Below, one piece after another: positions 34,312 through 43,757 of a stretch of 64,000 nucleotides of DNA; within the stretch, counting starts at the first letter, position 1; each line of letters opens with the position of its first letter. The notes beneath the pieces were generated by a model, which was not told the DNA's origin, did not search any database, and was given only the letters and a program-made list of their open reading frames with translations. A program made the translations under genes and the position numbers. Origin of the DNA: Virgibacillus indicus. Its GTDB lineage: Bacteria; Bacillota; Bacilli; Bacillales; Amphibacillaceae. The DNA is taken from the NCBI RefSeq assembly GCF_002266285.1, contig NZ_NPMS01000005.1, positions 1 to 64,000 on the forward strand, read 5' to 3'.

Positions 34312-35259
34312 TTATCCTTTCACCCATCTCTTATACTTTTTCTCATAGATTAGACCACTGGATTGCAGTATTCTAGTTGCTGCGCTTCTGGATTTTATAT
34401 TTAAAAATTGCATACAATCTGTATTCGTTATCCATGGTTTAACAACCAGCAAATAATCTTCAATCGTTTTATGGTGCGCAGTTTTCGAACGGTTAAAGCA
34501 GCGCCCGCACTCCCAGTTGCCATGAATCCGTTTCATACCAACCACCCCGCATACGAGACATGCCACTCCTGGCATGAGGTCGGAAGCTTTTATATTATGT
34601 TTTTTAATGATATCTATATCAAATTCCCTGCATTCTCTTAAAATGGCATTTCCTATTTTTCTGTCATCTATTTTGGCATGCTTCTCCGCATACTCCCTAT
34701 TCTTTGCGAGTATCATTCCTGGAATATGAGCCCCATGAGCAACTGTCTTAGCAAGTTCCTGATCATCCCCCTTCACTTTGATAATTGTTGCCGGGTCACT
34801 GATTGCTATAAAGGGGTAAATGGGAATATCGGGGAAATTGCGCTCCTGAAGCCACATCTGAAGTTTGAATTTCTGAAGGTCCGCTTGCGTGACGGGGTAA
34901 TTGAATCCTGTTTCCTTTCGCCCATCATCGCGGATCATTTGGCGGAGAACGGTATCAAACGTAATTGCCCCACTGTAATTTTTGCTTTCAACGGGAAATA
35001 TCGCATGGGGAGTGTTTACGAGGGTGTCAATTTGGAATGACTTCCCCATCACGGTGAGGCATACGTCATGCAGAATCGTTGCTTCGGCTGCCAGAAAATC
35101 GATGTGATAATCAACCGCCTTCTCTCCTTCAAAGCCTTTCGTCCTGACTGCCTGCTCCCGCTGGACTTCTTGCAATTGCGGAAAATTCGGCCTCAGCCTT
35201 GGAACGGTTGCATCATATTTTTGCAATACAAGTGGTTTTGTTCGCCTTCTTATTATCAT
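34312..35259 (-). CDS. NERD-domain protein with C-terminal zinc ribbon
   Basis: A nuclease-related (NERD) domain protein. Residues about 40-160 carry the NERD pattern: FEGEKAVDYHIDFL, then a beta segment with FQIDTLV (conserved Asp), then FPVESKNYSGAITFD (E-x-K catalytic-like pair). Residues about 245-275 hold a zinc ribbon (CLVC...CGRC), followed by a helical DNA-binding-like tail (IKSRSAATRILQSSGLIYEKK). GGGAGGG precedes the ATG. NERD proteins are linked to DNA processing; the exact role is unknown. It is flanked, together with the coiled-coil gene, by two 21-bp palindrome arrays. Confidence 0.85.
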   Translation of the reverse strand: MIIRRRTKPLVLQKYDATVPRLRPNFPQLQEVQREQAVRTKGFEGEKAVDYHIDFLAAEATILHDVCLTVMGKSFQIDTLVNTPHAIFPVESKNYSGAITFDTVLRQMIRDDGRKETGFNYPVTQADLQKFKLQMWLQERNFPDIPIYPFIAISDPATIIKVKGDDQELAKTVAHGAHIPGMILAKNREYAEKHAKIDDRKIGNAILRECREFDIDIIKKHNIKASDLMPGVACLVCGVVGMKRIHGNWECGRCFNRSKTAHHKTIEDYLLVVKPWITNTDCMQFLNIKSRSAATRILQSSGLIYEKKYKRWVKG

Positions 35260-35521
35260 TTTTGCCCTCCCTGACGAGGGATTACGTCCCTCTTTTTGCT
35301 AATATCATACTATATAAATGGATAAAAGCAAGATGGGTAAAAAGCTGGCAGAGCTAGAAAAATTGTGTTTTCCTTGGGTATAGATCAGTAAAATTCCGGT
35401 TGGTATTTCCATTTTAGAAATATGGAGGAGGTTTTAGATTCAAAACTGAAATTTGCTGAGTAAAAATATTTTTGTTTATTATTTTATAAATAAAATGTCA
35501 TGTTTTGTTCGCTTGAAACCA

Positions 35522-35530
35522 TGCTATAAT
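35522..35530 (+). promoter_or_regulatory. Extended -10 promoter of the coiled-coil gene
   Basis: TGCTATAAT is an extended -10 (TGnTATAAT) 28 bases before the ATG at 35558. There is no strong -35, as is common with extended -10 promoters. Confidence 0.55.
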
Positions 35531-35557
35531 ATGTGTATCGAAACGGAGGTGAAAAGC

Positions 35558-35971
35558 ATGGAAAAAGAAGATCAGATAATTGGAATGCTGGAACAGATTA
35601 TGGGGAAGCAGGATGAGCATAGCCTGAAATTGGACGAGCACAGTCGATTTCTTGGGGAACATAGCCAGAAGTTGGATGAGCACACACGAATTCTTGGGGA
35701 GCATAGCCAGAAGTTGGATGAGCACAGTCAAAAACATGATAATCACAGCACACAATTCGGCGAGCATGGTGAAATACTTCGGGCCCTCATTGCAGGTCAG
35801 GAACATTTGAAAGCTGAGTTCGATGGAATGAAAATTTCAAATGCAAAGGAGTTTGGTTTGTTAAAAGAGCAAAATAGTAATATTTCCACTAATTTAGTGC
35901 TCTTGCGTGATGATACCTGGGCAAACAAAGTGGATATACATCGCATTAAAAATACGATGGGAATGAAATAA
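35558..35971 (+). CDS. Coiled-coil protein with heptad DEHSxKL repeats
   Basis: A 137-residue, hydrophilic protein starting at MEKEDQIIGM after GGAGGTG; the upstream extension in the same frame has no site. Residues 15-75 consist of about eight heptads of the type LDEHSQK / LGEHSQK, each with Leu, Ile or Phe at the core and a near-invariant HS pair. A more ordinary helix (LRALIAGQEHLKAEFDGMK) and a conserved-looking tail (LRDDTWANKVDIHRIKNTMGM) follow. No membrane segment or catalytic motif is seen. It probably forms a parallel coiled-coil oligomer. The internal DNA repeats suggest heptad number may vary between strains. Function unknown. Confidence 0.75.
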   Translation: MEKEDQIIGMLEQIMGKQDEHSLKLDEHSRFLGEHSQKLDEHTRILGEHSQKLDEHSQKHDNHSTQFGEHGEILRALIAGQEHLKAEFDGMKISNAKEFGLLKEQNSNISTNLVLLRDDTWANKVDIHRIKNTMGMK

Positions 35972-36331
35972 AAGGTTTCATTACTAATCAAATCCCATCG
36001 TATTCTTCTACTAACTTCTTAGAATAGTTCTTCAGAAAAACCTCATTTTATAAAAAGATTAATGGTTGGGTCATTTGTATCCAGCCATTTTTACTTTTAA
36101 AGAATTTATTGCGATGCAGCTGCTGCGTCTTAGGGTTCCAGCAATATTGCCTCCTCCCTCCATACCCGCCAAACTGCTAAATCCCAGTCGAAGAATCATG
36201 CGTATTTGAAGATCTCACAGCAAACCAGTCCGATCACACATTCCAGTTTGAATGGTCTTTAGTTTGAGAGGCTGAAGGGAAAGTTGAGCTTTGGTCTGTA
36301 TGGGATGGGTTTGAGTAAGTATTGGTGGATA
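35972..36331. other. Intergenic stretch before array 2
   Basis: 360 bases with no supported gene and no obvious terminator. It separates the coiled-coil gene from the second palindrome array. Confidence 0.4.
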
Positions 36332-36529
36332 TCCGCGCGACTGGCACAAAAAGTCGTGCGTGGCTGCCTCAAAGTCGCGCGGCAACCATGAAAACTCGCG
36401 CCATTCCAGTTCAAACTCGCGCAATCGGCTTACATTTTATGGTTATCGCGCGACTAACCGGATGGTTCGCGCGACTCCGAGAGGTTCTCGCGCGACTTCC
36501 CAGCCGCGTCGCGCCCCACGATCGCGCGC
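36332..36529. repeat. 21-bp phased TCGCGCGA palindrome array, copy 2
   Basis: Units start at 36332, 36353, 36374, 36395 and 36416 (left arm). After a 29-bp step they resume at 36445, 36466, 36487 and 36508, with an off-phase ATCGCGCGC at 36521. The 20-base centre includes TACATTTTATGG. It lies between convergent gene ends, 28 bp from the permease stop codon. Confidence 0.9.
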
Positions 36530-36557
36530 CACGCCAGTGCTATCCCAGCCAAAACCG

Positions 36558-37382
36558 CTACCCCTTCACAGACCCAGCAAGCAGTCCTCTCACAAAATAC
36601 TTTCCTAAAAATATATAAACCAGTAATGTTGGCAGTGCTGCGAGCAGTGCACCAGCCATTTGCACGTTCCACTGTACAATCTGGCTGCCTGATAGATTCT
36701 GCAGTGCAACCATTACCGGCTGCTGGTCCGACGTTGTAATCGTAACAGCGAACAGGAATTCATTCCAGATATTAGTAAACTGCCAGATTGCCACAACAAC
36801 AAAACCCGTAATTGATAATGGGATGATAATGTGCCGGAATATCCCCAGAAAGTTTGCGCCGTCAATTTTGGCAGATTCAATCATGGAATCGGGAATGTTT
36901 GCATAGAAATTCCGGAACATCAGGGTTGTAATTGGCAGGCCGTAGACGACATGCACGAGAATCAATCCAGGAATTGTGTTATATAAATCAATCGTGCGCA
37001 AAAACTGAATCAGCGGAATCAGTATACTCTGATAAGGGATAAACATTCCAAACAGGATAAATGTAAAGATAATGTCGGAGCCTTTAAATTTCCATTTCGA
37101 CAAAACATATCCATTCATTGCACCAAGCAGAGCGGACAGCAGTGTCGCCGGAACCACCAGGTAAATACTGTTCATGAAGTTCGGCGCCAGATTCGAGAAG
37201 GCTTCCGCGTAAGAGCTGAAGTCGATGGCTGTTGGCAATGTCCACATGTTTGCCAGTGATACTTCATCAAGCGGCTTTAAGCTCGTGACAATAATGACGT
37301 AAATGGGCATTAGAAAGATAATCGCAAAAAATACCAGGATGAAATATTTGATGAATTTTCCGATACTGAATGTTGGTGCCAT
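36558..37382 (-). CDS. Carbohydrate ABC transporter permease (MalG/CUT1 type)
   Basis: The second inner-membrane subunit of a CUT1 sugar importer. It has six helices over 274 residues. The EAA loop is conserved (IPDSMIESAKIDGANFLGIFRHIIIPLS), the site where the shared MsmX-type ATPase docks. No ATPase gene is present here, as is usual for Bacillus CUT1 systems. The ATG overlaps the stop of the preceding permease (TAATG). Confidence 0.93.
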   Translation of the reverse strand: MAPTFSIGKFIKYFILVFFAIIFLMPIYVIIVTSLKPLDEVSLANMWTLPTAIDFSSYAEAFSNLAPNFMNSIYLVVPATLLSALLGAMNGYVLSKWKFKGSDIIFTFILFGMFIPYQSILIPLIQFLRTIDLYNTIPGLILVHVVYGLPITTLMFRNFYANIPDSMIESAKIDGANFLGIFRHIIIPLSITGFVVVAIWQFTNIWNEFLFAVTITTSDQQPVMVALQNLSGSQIVQWNVQMAGALLAALPTLLVYIFLGKYFVRGLLAGSVKG

Positions 37383-38320
37383 TACTGTTCACCCTTTCTG
37401 CTGTTCCACAGATATGGAACAATGAATACCGCCACCAGAAGCAGCATTATAATTGCGATTGCTGCACCGTTTGCATAATAATTTCCCCGGAAGGTCGTTT
37501 CGAACATATAAACCCCTGGCACATCGGTAACAAAATTCGCACCGGAGCCTGTCATCGCATAAATTAAATCAAATATTTTCAGCGAAATATGCGCCATTAT
37601 AATGATGACACTCATCGTAATCGGCATAAGCATCGGCAGTACCACTTTCCGGTAAACTTGGAATTCGCTCGCACCATCCATTCGTGCCGCTTCCCGCAGT
37701 TCATCCGGAATGCCGCGAAGTCCTGCTAAGTACATTGCCAGCGAAAATCCAGTCATTTGCCAGACCGCTGCAATGACAACGGCAATAATTGCGACAGGCA
37801 ATCCAAATTCAATGCTTCCCCATTCAAATCCTGCAAGTATATTCGTATCCGTGTACCATTTCGGCTGGATGCCAAACACGCTCAAAAACTGGTTGAATCC
37901 AGTTGACGGATTTAACAGCCACTGCCATACAACACCCGTAACGATAAACGATAATGCCATTGGGAACAGGAAAATATTCCGAAAGATAGCTTCCCCTTTC
38001 AGCTTCTGGTCAATTAAGATTGCAAGACCCATTCCAATGACTATAACGAGTCCAATAAATAAAATCGTAAAAAATAATGTATTTCGTAAATCGGCCTGGA
38101 AACGGAAATCATTGAATAGATATATGTAGTTTTTTAACCCTGCAAAGGAGAAATCGGGGATTAGTGAATTATAATTACTTACGGAAACATATCCGGTCCA
38201 GCCGATAAATCCATAAACAAAAACAAGAATTAATATAAATGACGGTATCAAAAAAGCAATCGCCGTCCAATGATCCTTCGTTATTCTTTTTTTCGATTTC
38301 AGTTGTACTTCTTTCGCCAT
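37382..38320 (-). CDS. Carbohydrate ABC transporter permease (MalF/CUT1 type)
   Basis: The first membrane subunit of the importer. It has six helices plus a cytoplasmic basic N-terminus (KEVQLKSKKRITKDHW). The EAA loop is IPDELREAARMDGASEFQVYRKVVLPML. The start at 38320 has AGGAGG 6 bases upstream. It is 74 bp after the binding-protein gene and overlaps the MalG-like gene, so all three form one operon. Confidence 0.93.
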   Translation of the reverse strand: MAKEVQLKSKKRITKDHWTAIAFLIPSFILILVFVYGFIGWTGYVSVSNYNSLIPDFSFAGLKNYIYLFNDFRFQADLRNTLFFTILFIGLVIVIGMGLAILIDQKLKGEAIFRNIFLFPMALSFIVTGVVWQWLLNPSTGFNQFLSVFGIQPKWYTDTNILAGFEWGSIEFGLPVAIIAVVIAAVWQMTGFSLAMYLAGLRGIPDELREAARMDGASEFQVYRKVVLPMLMPITMSVIIIMAHISLKIFDLIYAMTGSGANFVTDVPGVYMFETTFRGNYYANGAAIAIIMLLLVAVFIVPYLWNSRKGEQ

Positions 38321-38394
38321 GTTAATCCTCCTTGCTTCTGAGGTCTCTCTGTATGAAGAAGAGGCCACCTAACCTAGTGGCGGCCTCATCCTAT

Positions 38395-39687
38395 TTACAT
38401 CTCAGGTGCTGCGTTTTGCAATGCCTGAATGAAATTATCAACATCTCTTTGTGTAACAAAAATATTTACAGCCTGATTTGCTTTTGTCAGGAATCCTTCA
38501 GATGCCGCGGATCCGTGAGCCAGACTTGGAACCAATCTTGAATTCTTGAAATCTTCCATTGTATCTTTTCCATACTGATCATATTTTTCCGGATCTGCAT
38601 CAACACGTGCAGGAATCGAACCTTTTAACGGGTTAAATGCATCCTGTCCTTCCACTGACCCAAGAACAGTCAGGAATTTCTCGACATCCTCTACATTCTC
38701 AACACCCTTAGGCAATCCAAATGTATCGGTAATTATTTGGAAACTGCCTTCTGTTCCCGGGAATGCGAAATAGCCAAAGTCTTTATTTGTTTTCAGATCA
38801 AGGTCATTGGCAAAATACCCCTTTGCCCAGTCACCCATATTCAGCATGGCAACCTCGCCATTTGCAACGAGCTGACCGGAATCCTGCCAGTTGCGGGATG
38901 CGTGATCCTCATTCACATAATCAAGCATTTTCCCGAAAATTTCTGCCGCTTCCACGACACGTTCATCATCCCAGCCGATTTCACCAGCGAAAAGCTTATT
39001 ATAATCATCTGGTCCAAGCACACCTAAAAGCACATTTTCGAAAATCTGTGTAGCTGTCCATGATTCTTTATCACCTAATGCCAATGGTGTAATTCCAGCT
39101 TCCTGCAATTTATCTGCTGCAGTGAAAAACTCATCAAAGGTTGTTGGAACTTCAATTCCATTTTCTTCAAATACCTTCATATTATAAAAAATAACGTTTC
39201 CACGGTGAATGTTCACTGGAACGGAATAGATATTGCCATCGTTGCTCACAAGATCAATCAGCTCTTCCGGAAATTTATCCATCCACTCATTTTCTTCATA
39301 TAAATCATTCAGCGGTTCCATCTTATCTGCTGCCACCCAGCTCTTATTCAGCTCTTCACCACCATGCACCTGGAATGTTGATGGCGGATCATTTCCCTGC
39401 ATTCTTGTTGCAAGCACTGCTTTCGCATTAGTTCCAGCACCACCTGCAACCGCAGCATTTTCAACGGCAATGTCCGGATGTTTTTCTTCAAATAAATCAA
39501 TTAATGCGAGCAAACCATCCTCTTCCCCGGCACCAGTCCACCAGCTGAAGATCTCTACCTGCCCACTTGCAGACCCTTCACTGTCACCTGAATCCTCAGC
39601 ATCCGATTCACCGGAAGAGTCTGAGCTGCACGCAGCCAGTACAAGCACAAGTGCTGCAAATAATAAAAATCCATATAATTTCTTCAC
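38395..39687 (-). CDS. Extracellular sugar-binding lipoprotein of ABC transporter
   Basis: A solute-binding protein of the CUT1 class (cluster B). The lipoprotein signal peptide has lipobox VLAAC (Cys20), followed by a Ser/Asp/Glu-rich linker. Typical features are EIFSWWTGAGEEDGLLALIDLFEEKHPDI, TFQVHGGEELNKSWVA and MGDWAKGYF. The start is GTG at 39687 after AGGGGG. A cre site lies 23 bp upstream. The ligand is not evident; the WWTG...GGEELNK type often binds mono- or disaccharides such as glucosides. Confidence 0.92.
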   Translation of the reverse strand: MKKLYGFLLFAALVLVLAACSSDSSGESDAEDSGDSEGSASGQVEIFSWWTGAGEEDGLLALIDLFEEKHPDIAVENAAVAGGAGTNAKAVLATRMQGNDPPSTFQVHGGEELNKSWVAADKMEPLNDLYEENEWMDKFPEELIDLVSNDGNIYSVPVNIHRGNVIFYNMKVFEENGIEVPTTFDEFFTAADKLQEAGITPLALGDKESWTATQIFENVLLGVLGPDDYNKLFAGEIGWDDERVVEAAEIFGKMLDYVNEDHASRNWQDSGQLVANGEVAMLNMGDWAKGYFANDLDLKTNKDFGYFAFPGTEGSFQIITDTFGLPKGVENVEDVEKFLTVLGSVEGQDAFNPLKGSIPARVDADPEKYDQYGKDTMEDFKNSRLVPSLAHGSAASEGFLTKANQAVNIFVTQRDVDNFIQALQNAAPEM

Positions 39688-39709
39688 TTCTTTGTCCCCC
39701 TTTATGATT

Positions 39710-39723
39710 TGATAACGCTTTCA
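39710..39723 (-). promoter_or_regulatory. cre site upstream of the sugar-binding protein
   Basis: TGATAACGCTTTCA matches the CcpA consensus TGWNANCGNTNWCA at every position. It sits in the 100-bp gap between the YesN-like regulator and the binding-protein start. A position this close to the start codon suggests roadblock or promoter repression by CcpA. Confidence 0.8.
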
Positions 39724-39789
39724 AGTTTAATTATAGAAAAGTTCCAGCAATCTCAGCTGTAAAATTTCTGTATTCTTTTACGGTTTTCT

Positions 39790-41199
39790 TCATTTTTTAA
39801 AGATGGACTGCTGAAATTGCTTCGGGGACTCTTGATAATACTTCTTGAACACCCTGCTGAAGTAGTTCGGATCCTTGTAGCCTATCATAAAGCTGATTTC
39901 CTTCAAGGAATGCGAATTTCCTTCGATTAGCTCCTTTGCTTTTTCCAGACGGACCTTTGTTAAAAAGTCAATGAATGACATGCCAAATTCCTGCTTGAAC
40001 ATATTCGAAAAGTAATTTGGACTCAAATCTACAGATACCGCAACATCCTCAAGGCTTATAGCTTCATTAAAATGTTCATGAATATACTGCTTTGCTTTCT
40101 CGATATAGTTTTTCGACTGATAGTATTCATTCACTCCTAAGCAGCATAAATGAAGAAAAGAATGCCAGTCGGCTTCTGTATATAATGAAGAAAAGGAAGT
40201 TTTCGGCAAGGTTATCTGCTTAGCATCGATTATATTTTTAATTGCAATATACAAATCTTCCTTCTCACTTTCGGTTAGATGAAGCTTTTTATAATTCATA
40301 ACCGCCTCACTTGCATGTCCCTTTTCCACCAAATGACTAATCTGCTCGACCGCATTTTGATTATTTTTTGAAACAGTCTGCATGAATCCATAATTGCTTT
40401 TTCCTTCATTTGCAAGCTGAACACTGGCAGCATATGCATCATGATAGGACTTCGGCAATTTTTCCAGAGACTGAACAGGAAAGCCAGCACCAATATAGTT
40501 GGTTTCTCCAATTGCAATGGAGAGCTTTCTCGCAAGGGTCAGTACATCCGGCTTTTTGATTTCCTGTGATGCCAAGATGCACAGCACCAGATTGCCATCC
40601 GCCTGATGCAGAATGTATTCTCCGTCGATATTTGCTTTTACAGCTTGTTCAGCTGCTTGCCTATTACTTTCAGCCAGTGATTTTATCACGAAAAAACAGC
40701 CGCTCTTCATTTCGGGAAAGATTTCTTCCTTTAACGCAGTAAAATCACCAGCAAGCGGCAGCTGCATTGCTTTTGATATAAACTTTTCCTTTAAAAGCTC
40801 CGCTGATTTCAGTGTGTTTTCCCGCTCGGCTTCAATTTCCTTCGCCACTCGCAGCAATGTTTTAACAATTTCCTCTTTCTTGCCAGGCTTTAATATATAA
40901 TCCTTGATGCCAAATCGCATCGCTTCCTTTGCATAATCGAAGGAATCATAAGCGGAAACAAGAATAAATTTTACCTGAGGGTGCTTTGCATTAATCGCCT
41001 CAATTGCCTCCAGCCCATTTATTCCTGGCATCTTGATGTCCATCAATATAATATCCGGATTCAGAGATTCAGCCAGTTCGATTGCCATTCGGCCATTCGC
41101 TGCTTCACCAATGACAGCCATATTTGTAAAATTATCATCGATGAATTTCTTCATTGCTTTTCGTTCCAGCAGCTCATCCTCAGCTATTAAAATTCGCAT
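39790..41199 (-). CDS. YesN-type response regulator, receiver plus AraC HTH
   Basis: A transcription factor of 469 residues. The receiver (1-125) has LIAEDEL, DIILMDIKMPGING (phospho-Asp about 55) and DYILKPG. A middle region of about 220 residues lacks a known motif. The AraC double helix-turn-helix occupies the last 100 residues (AISLEDVAVSVDLSPNYFSNMFKQEFGMSFIDFLTKVRLEKAKELI, then YKDPNYFSRVFKKYYQESPKQF). Its start overlaps the kinase gene by 20 bp. It most likely activates the adjacent transporter operon when the sugar is sensed. Confidence 0.93.
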   Translation of the reverse strand: MRILIAEDELLERKAMKKFIDDNFTNMAVIGEAANGRMAIELAESLNPDIILMDIKMPGINGLEAIEAINAKHPQVKFILVSAYDSFDYAKEAMRFGIKDYILKPGKKEEIVKTLLRVAKEIEAERENTLKSAELLKEKFISKAMQLPLAGDFTALKEEIFPEMKSGCFFVIKSLAESNRQAAEQAVKANIDGEYILHQADGNLVLCILASQEIKKPDVLTLARKLSIAIGETNYIGAGFPVQSLEKLPKSYHDAYAASVQLANEGKSNYGFMQTVSKNNQNAVEQISHLVEKGHASEAVMNYKKLHLTESEKEDLYIAIKNIIDAKQITLPKTSFSSLYTEADWHSFLHLCCLGVNEYYQSKNYIEKAKQYIHEHFNEAISLEDVAVSVDLSPNYFSNMFKQEFGMSFIDFLTKVRLEKAKELIEGNSHSLKEISFMIGYKDPNYFSRVFKKYYQESPKQFQQSIFKK

Positions 41200-42622
41200 G
41201 TTTCTCCCCCTGTATTGGCAATTTTAAGCGGATTGTTGTTCCTTTTCCCAGTTCTGACTCAATATCTGCCACATCTTCTTTCTGGTATTGCAACTGCAGT
41301 CGGCGAATCACGTTTGACAATCCAATCCCTGTTGAATGCCCGACATGTTCTTCATCTGGTTTTGCCTGTGAAAGCAGCTGGCTGATTTTTTCCTGATCCA
41401 TTCCAACCCCATCATCACTGACTTCCACATGGATGATTTCGCCAGTCTGATAGATTTTTAACTGGATCACGCCACCCTCTTCTTTTTCCTCAATTCCATG
41501 GATAAAGGCATTTTCGACCAATGGCTGCAGGGTTAATCTCGGCACTTCAACCGCCAGACAGCTCTCATCAATATCCAGTTTGAAACGGACACGCTCCGAA
41601 AATCTCACTTTTTGAATGTGGAAATAATCTCTGACAACCTCAACCTCATCACGAAGCGAAACATTCTTTCCAATCTCACCCAAGCTATGTCTGAGCAGTG
41701 TTGCCACTGAATCAATCAGCCTTGATGTTGATTTCGCATCTTCCAAATAGGCCATTTTCGATAGTGTATTAAGCGTATTAAACAGAAAATGCGGGTTGAT
41801 CTGATTCTGCAAATGCTTCAATTCCATTTCCTTAAGCAAACGGTCCAGCTCGGATTGATCCTTTATTTCCTCAACAAGCTTATGTATATCCCCGCGCATA
41901 TCATTAAAGGCATTTCCGAGCAGTTTCAATTCATCGTTTGACTGAATCTCAACCGGATCCCCGAGCAAATCCCCTTCCGAAACTTCCTTCGCCGCATGTG
42001 CCAATTTGTTGATCGGCTGTGTAATCCCTTTGGAAAACCAAAGCGCAAAAAAGACGGCCAGAAGAATTGTTGTCACAAATAAAAATACCGTAAACAGCAG
42101 GAAGTTTTCATTTCGCTCCTGCAGATTTTGATAGAATGACTGGTAATCTGTCAGCTCTACATCAATTATTTCAAGTGCAGCTTCCTGGATATAATCAGAA
42201 GCCGTTCTGGCCTCCTCCAGATGAGCGGTATAAAATTCAATATCATCCCGCAGAACGAAGCCTACGGTAAGTTCGGTTTCATGAATAAATGTCTCTATTA
42301 AATTGATATAGTTTTTTATTTCTATTTTATTGGCATCATCAAATGAGCTTTCCAAACGATCCTTTTCACTTTCAAGACGCTGCTTTGCATCAAAATAATC
42401 CTTCTCATTATCCGAATTGGACTCTGTTACAACTATTTTCGTTTCCGAATACAGGTCTTCTGACTTTTGTGAAATAGAGTTCAGCAGCAGGAAGCGCTGA
42501 AAGCTGTCATGATAGCTTTTCGTTAATTCATTTGAACTGATAAAAATAGAAATTGATGTCACCTGAAATAATACGACAAATACCAGAAAATAGACTAATA
42601 GTTTTCCGCGGATTGTTTTCAT
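41180..42622 (-). CDS. YesM-type sensor histidine kinase
   Basis: A membrane kinase of 480 residues. Helices are at about 7-28 and 175-198, with an extracytoplasmic, coiled-coil-like domain between them. A HAMP domain (FSKGITQPINKLAHAAKEVSEGDL) follows. The His_kinase motif is LKHLQNQINPHFLFNTLNTLSKMA, with the phospho-His in PHFLFN. The ATP-binding domain has PLVENAFIHG and DDGVGM. It overlaps the upstream co-sensor gene by ATGA and the regulator gene downstream, so the three are made together. Confidence 0.93.
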   Translation of the reverse strand: MKTIRGKLLVYFLVFVVLFQVTSISIFISSNELTKSYHDSFQRFLLLNSISQKSEDLYSETKIVVTESNSDNEKDYFDAKQRLESEKDRLESSFDDANKIEIKNYINLIETFIHETELTVGFVLRDDIEFYTAHLEEARTASDYIQEAALEIIDVELTDYQSFYQNLQERNENFLLFTVFLFVTTILLAVFFALWFSKGITQPINKLAHAAKEVSEGDLLGDPVEIQSNDELKLLGNAFNDMRGDIHKLVEEIKDQSELDRLLKEMELKHLQNQINPHFLFNTLNTLSKMAYLEDAKSTSRLIDSVATLLRHSLGEIGKNVSLRDEVEVVRDYFHIQKVRFSERVRFKLDIDESCLAVEVPRLTLQPLVENAFIHGIEEKEEGGVIQLKIYQTGEIIHVEVSDDGVGMDQEKISQLLSQAKPDEEHVGHSTGIGLSNVIRRLQLQYQKEDVADIESELGKGTTIRLKLPIQGEKHANFNS

Positions 42623-43605
42623 TGTATTCTGCCTTCAGACTGATGCAAGTCACTTTTCTGGATAATTCTGGTTTCTGTAAAAATTTCGTTTTCCACCAGA
42701 CCCTTTTCCTGAAGATAAATCATTACTTCCACCGCTTCTGCACCCATTTCCTTTGGATATTGTGCAATTGTCGCATCGATTTTATTATCGCGTATCAGCT
42801 CAAGTGTTTCGGGCAGCACATCAAATGCTGTTATGTATACTTGCTTTTTCGGAGCAATTTCCTGAAGGCCTTCCACCATGCCAATCCCATCAAGCGCACT
42901 GGTCCCAACCAATGCCGTGATTTCAGGATGTTCCTTGAGCAAGGAATAGGTTGCCTGTGTTGCACCGATTTCCGTAATATTCGATTCCTTTGTCGCGGCA
43001 ATATGGATACGGTGCTCAGATTCAATCGCCTTTTTAAAACCAGCAATCCGCTCCTGCTGATTAATTGCCTCAAACCTTCCTGTCACAATCCCAACATACT
43101 GCTCCCCTGTCGTATTTTTTATAATCGTCTCAGCAGCCAGCTGCCCAGCATAATAGTTATCCGTTCCCACATATGCCTTGCGCTCGCTGCTTTTCACATC
43201 CGTATCAATCGTAATTACTGGGATATTCCGCTCCACCGCCTTATGAATAAGATCAACAAAGCGCCTCCCTTCAACCCCTTGTATAATAATCCCATCCACC
43301 CTCGCAGAAATCATCCGGTCAAACAGCCCCAGCAACTCATCATTATCCGCCTTCTTCGGTGCCACATACTCCAAATAAATTTCATTTTCTATTGCAGCAT
43401 TAGTCGCACCTTCCTCAATCATGCGCCAGTAGTCATTTTCCGTCTCCTCCGCAATCAGCGCAAAATGGTAGGTATATTCATTTGCCTTTGTTGCCTCCGT
43501 TTCGATGTAGAATGTTTTGTATCCGTAGATCAGCATTCCTAGGAAGCTGATGAGGAAGAAGAGGCCGGATAGAGTGTATAGGAATTGTTTTGTATTGCTG
43601 GACAT
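42619..43605 (-). CDS. Membrane-anchored sugar-binding co-sensor (LacI/RbsB-like fold)
   Basis: A periplasmic-binding-protein-like domain fixed to the membrane by one N-terminal helix (residues 6-28), with no lipobox. The domain begins YHFALIAEETENDYWRMIEEGATNAA and includes DGIIIQGVEGRRFVDLIHKAVERNIPVITIDTDV and YVGTDNYYAGQLAAE, as in RbsB/XylF proteins. The start is MSSNTKQ (43605) after AGGTG. Placement as the first gene before YesM and YesN parallels XylFII-LytS-YesN-type systems. There the bound sugar is presented to the kinase. It is probably a sensor subunit, not a transporter subunit. Confidence 0.85.
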   Translation of the reverse strand: MSSNTKQFLYTLSGLFFLISFLGMLIYGYKTFYIETEATKANEYTYHFALIAEETENDYWRMIEEGATNAAIENEIYLEYVAPKKADNDELLGLFDRMISARVDGIIIQGVEGRRFVDLIHKAVERNIPVITIDTDVKSSERKAYVGTDNYYAGQLAAETIIKNTTGEQYVGIVTGRFEAINQQERIAGFKKAIESEHRIHIAATKESNITEIGATQATYSLLKEHPEITALVGTSALDGIGMVEGLQEIAPKKQVYITAFDVLPETLELIRDNKIDATIAQYPKEMGAEAVEVMIYLQEKGLVENEIFTETRIIQKSDLHQSEGRIQ

Positions 43606-43619
43606 TGGGTTCACCTGCC

Positions 43620-43633
43620 TGTAAGCGTTTAAG
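43620..43633 (-). promoter_or_regulatory. cre-like site upstream of the co-sensor gene
   Basis: TGTAAGCGTTTAAG matches the CcpA consensus except at the last two positions. It lies 15 bp before the co-sensor start codon. Confidence 0.5.
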
Positions 43634-43757
43634 TTTATTTTAGCATGAGAAGGGTGAGTTGACATAAACTAGGCTGTGTAATATTGGGAGGGGCTGGTGG
43701 TGCGGTCGGTCGGTGGGCTTGCTGGGGGGCTGCGGTCGGGCGGTGGGAGTCGGCCGG

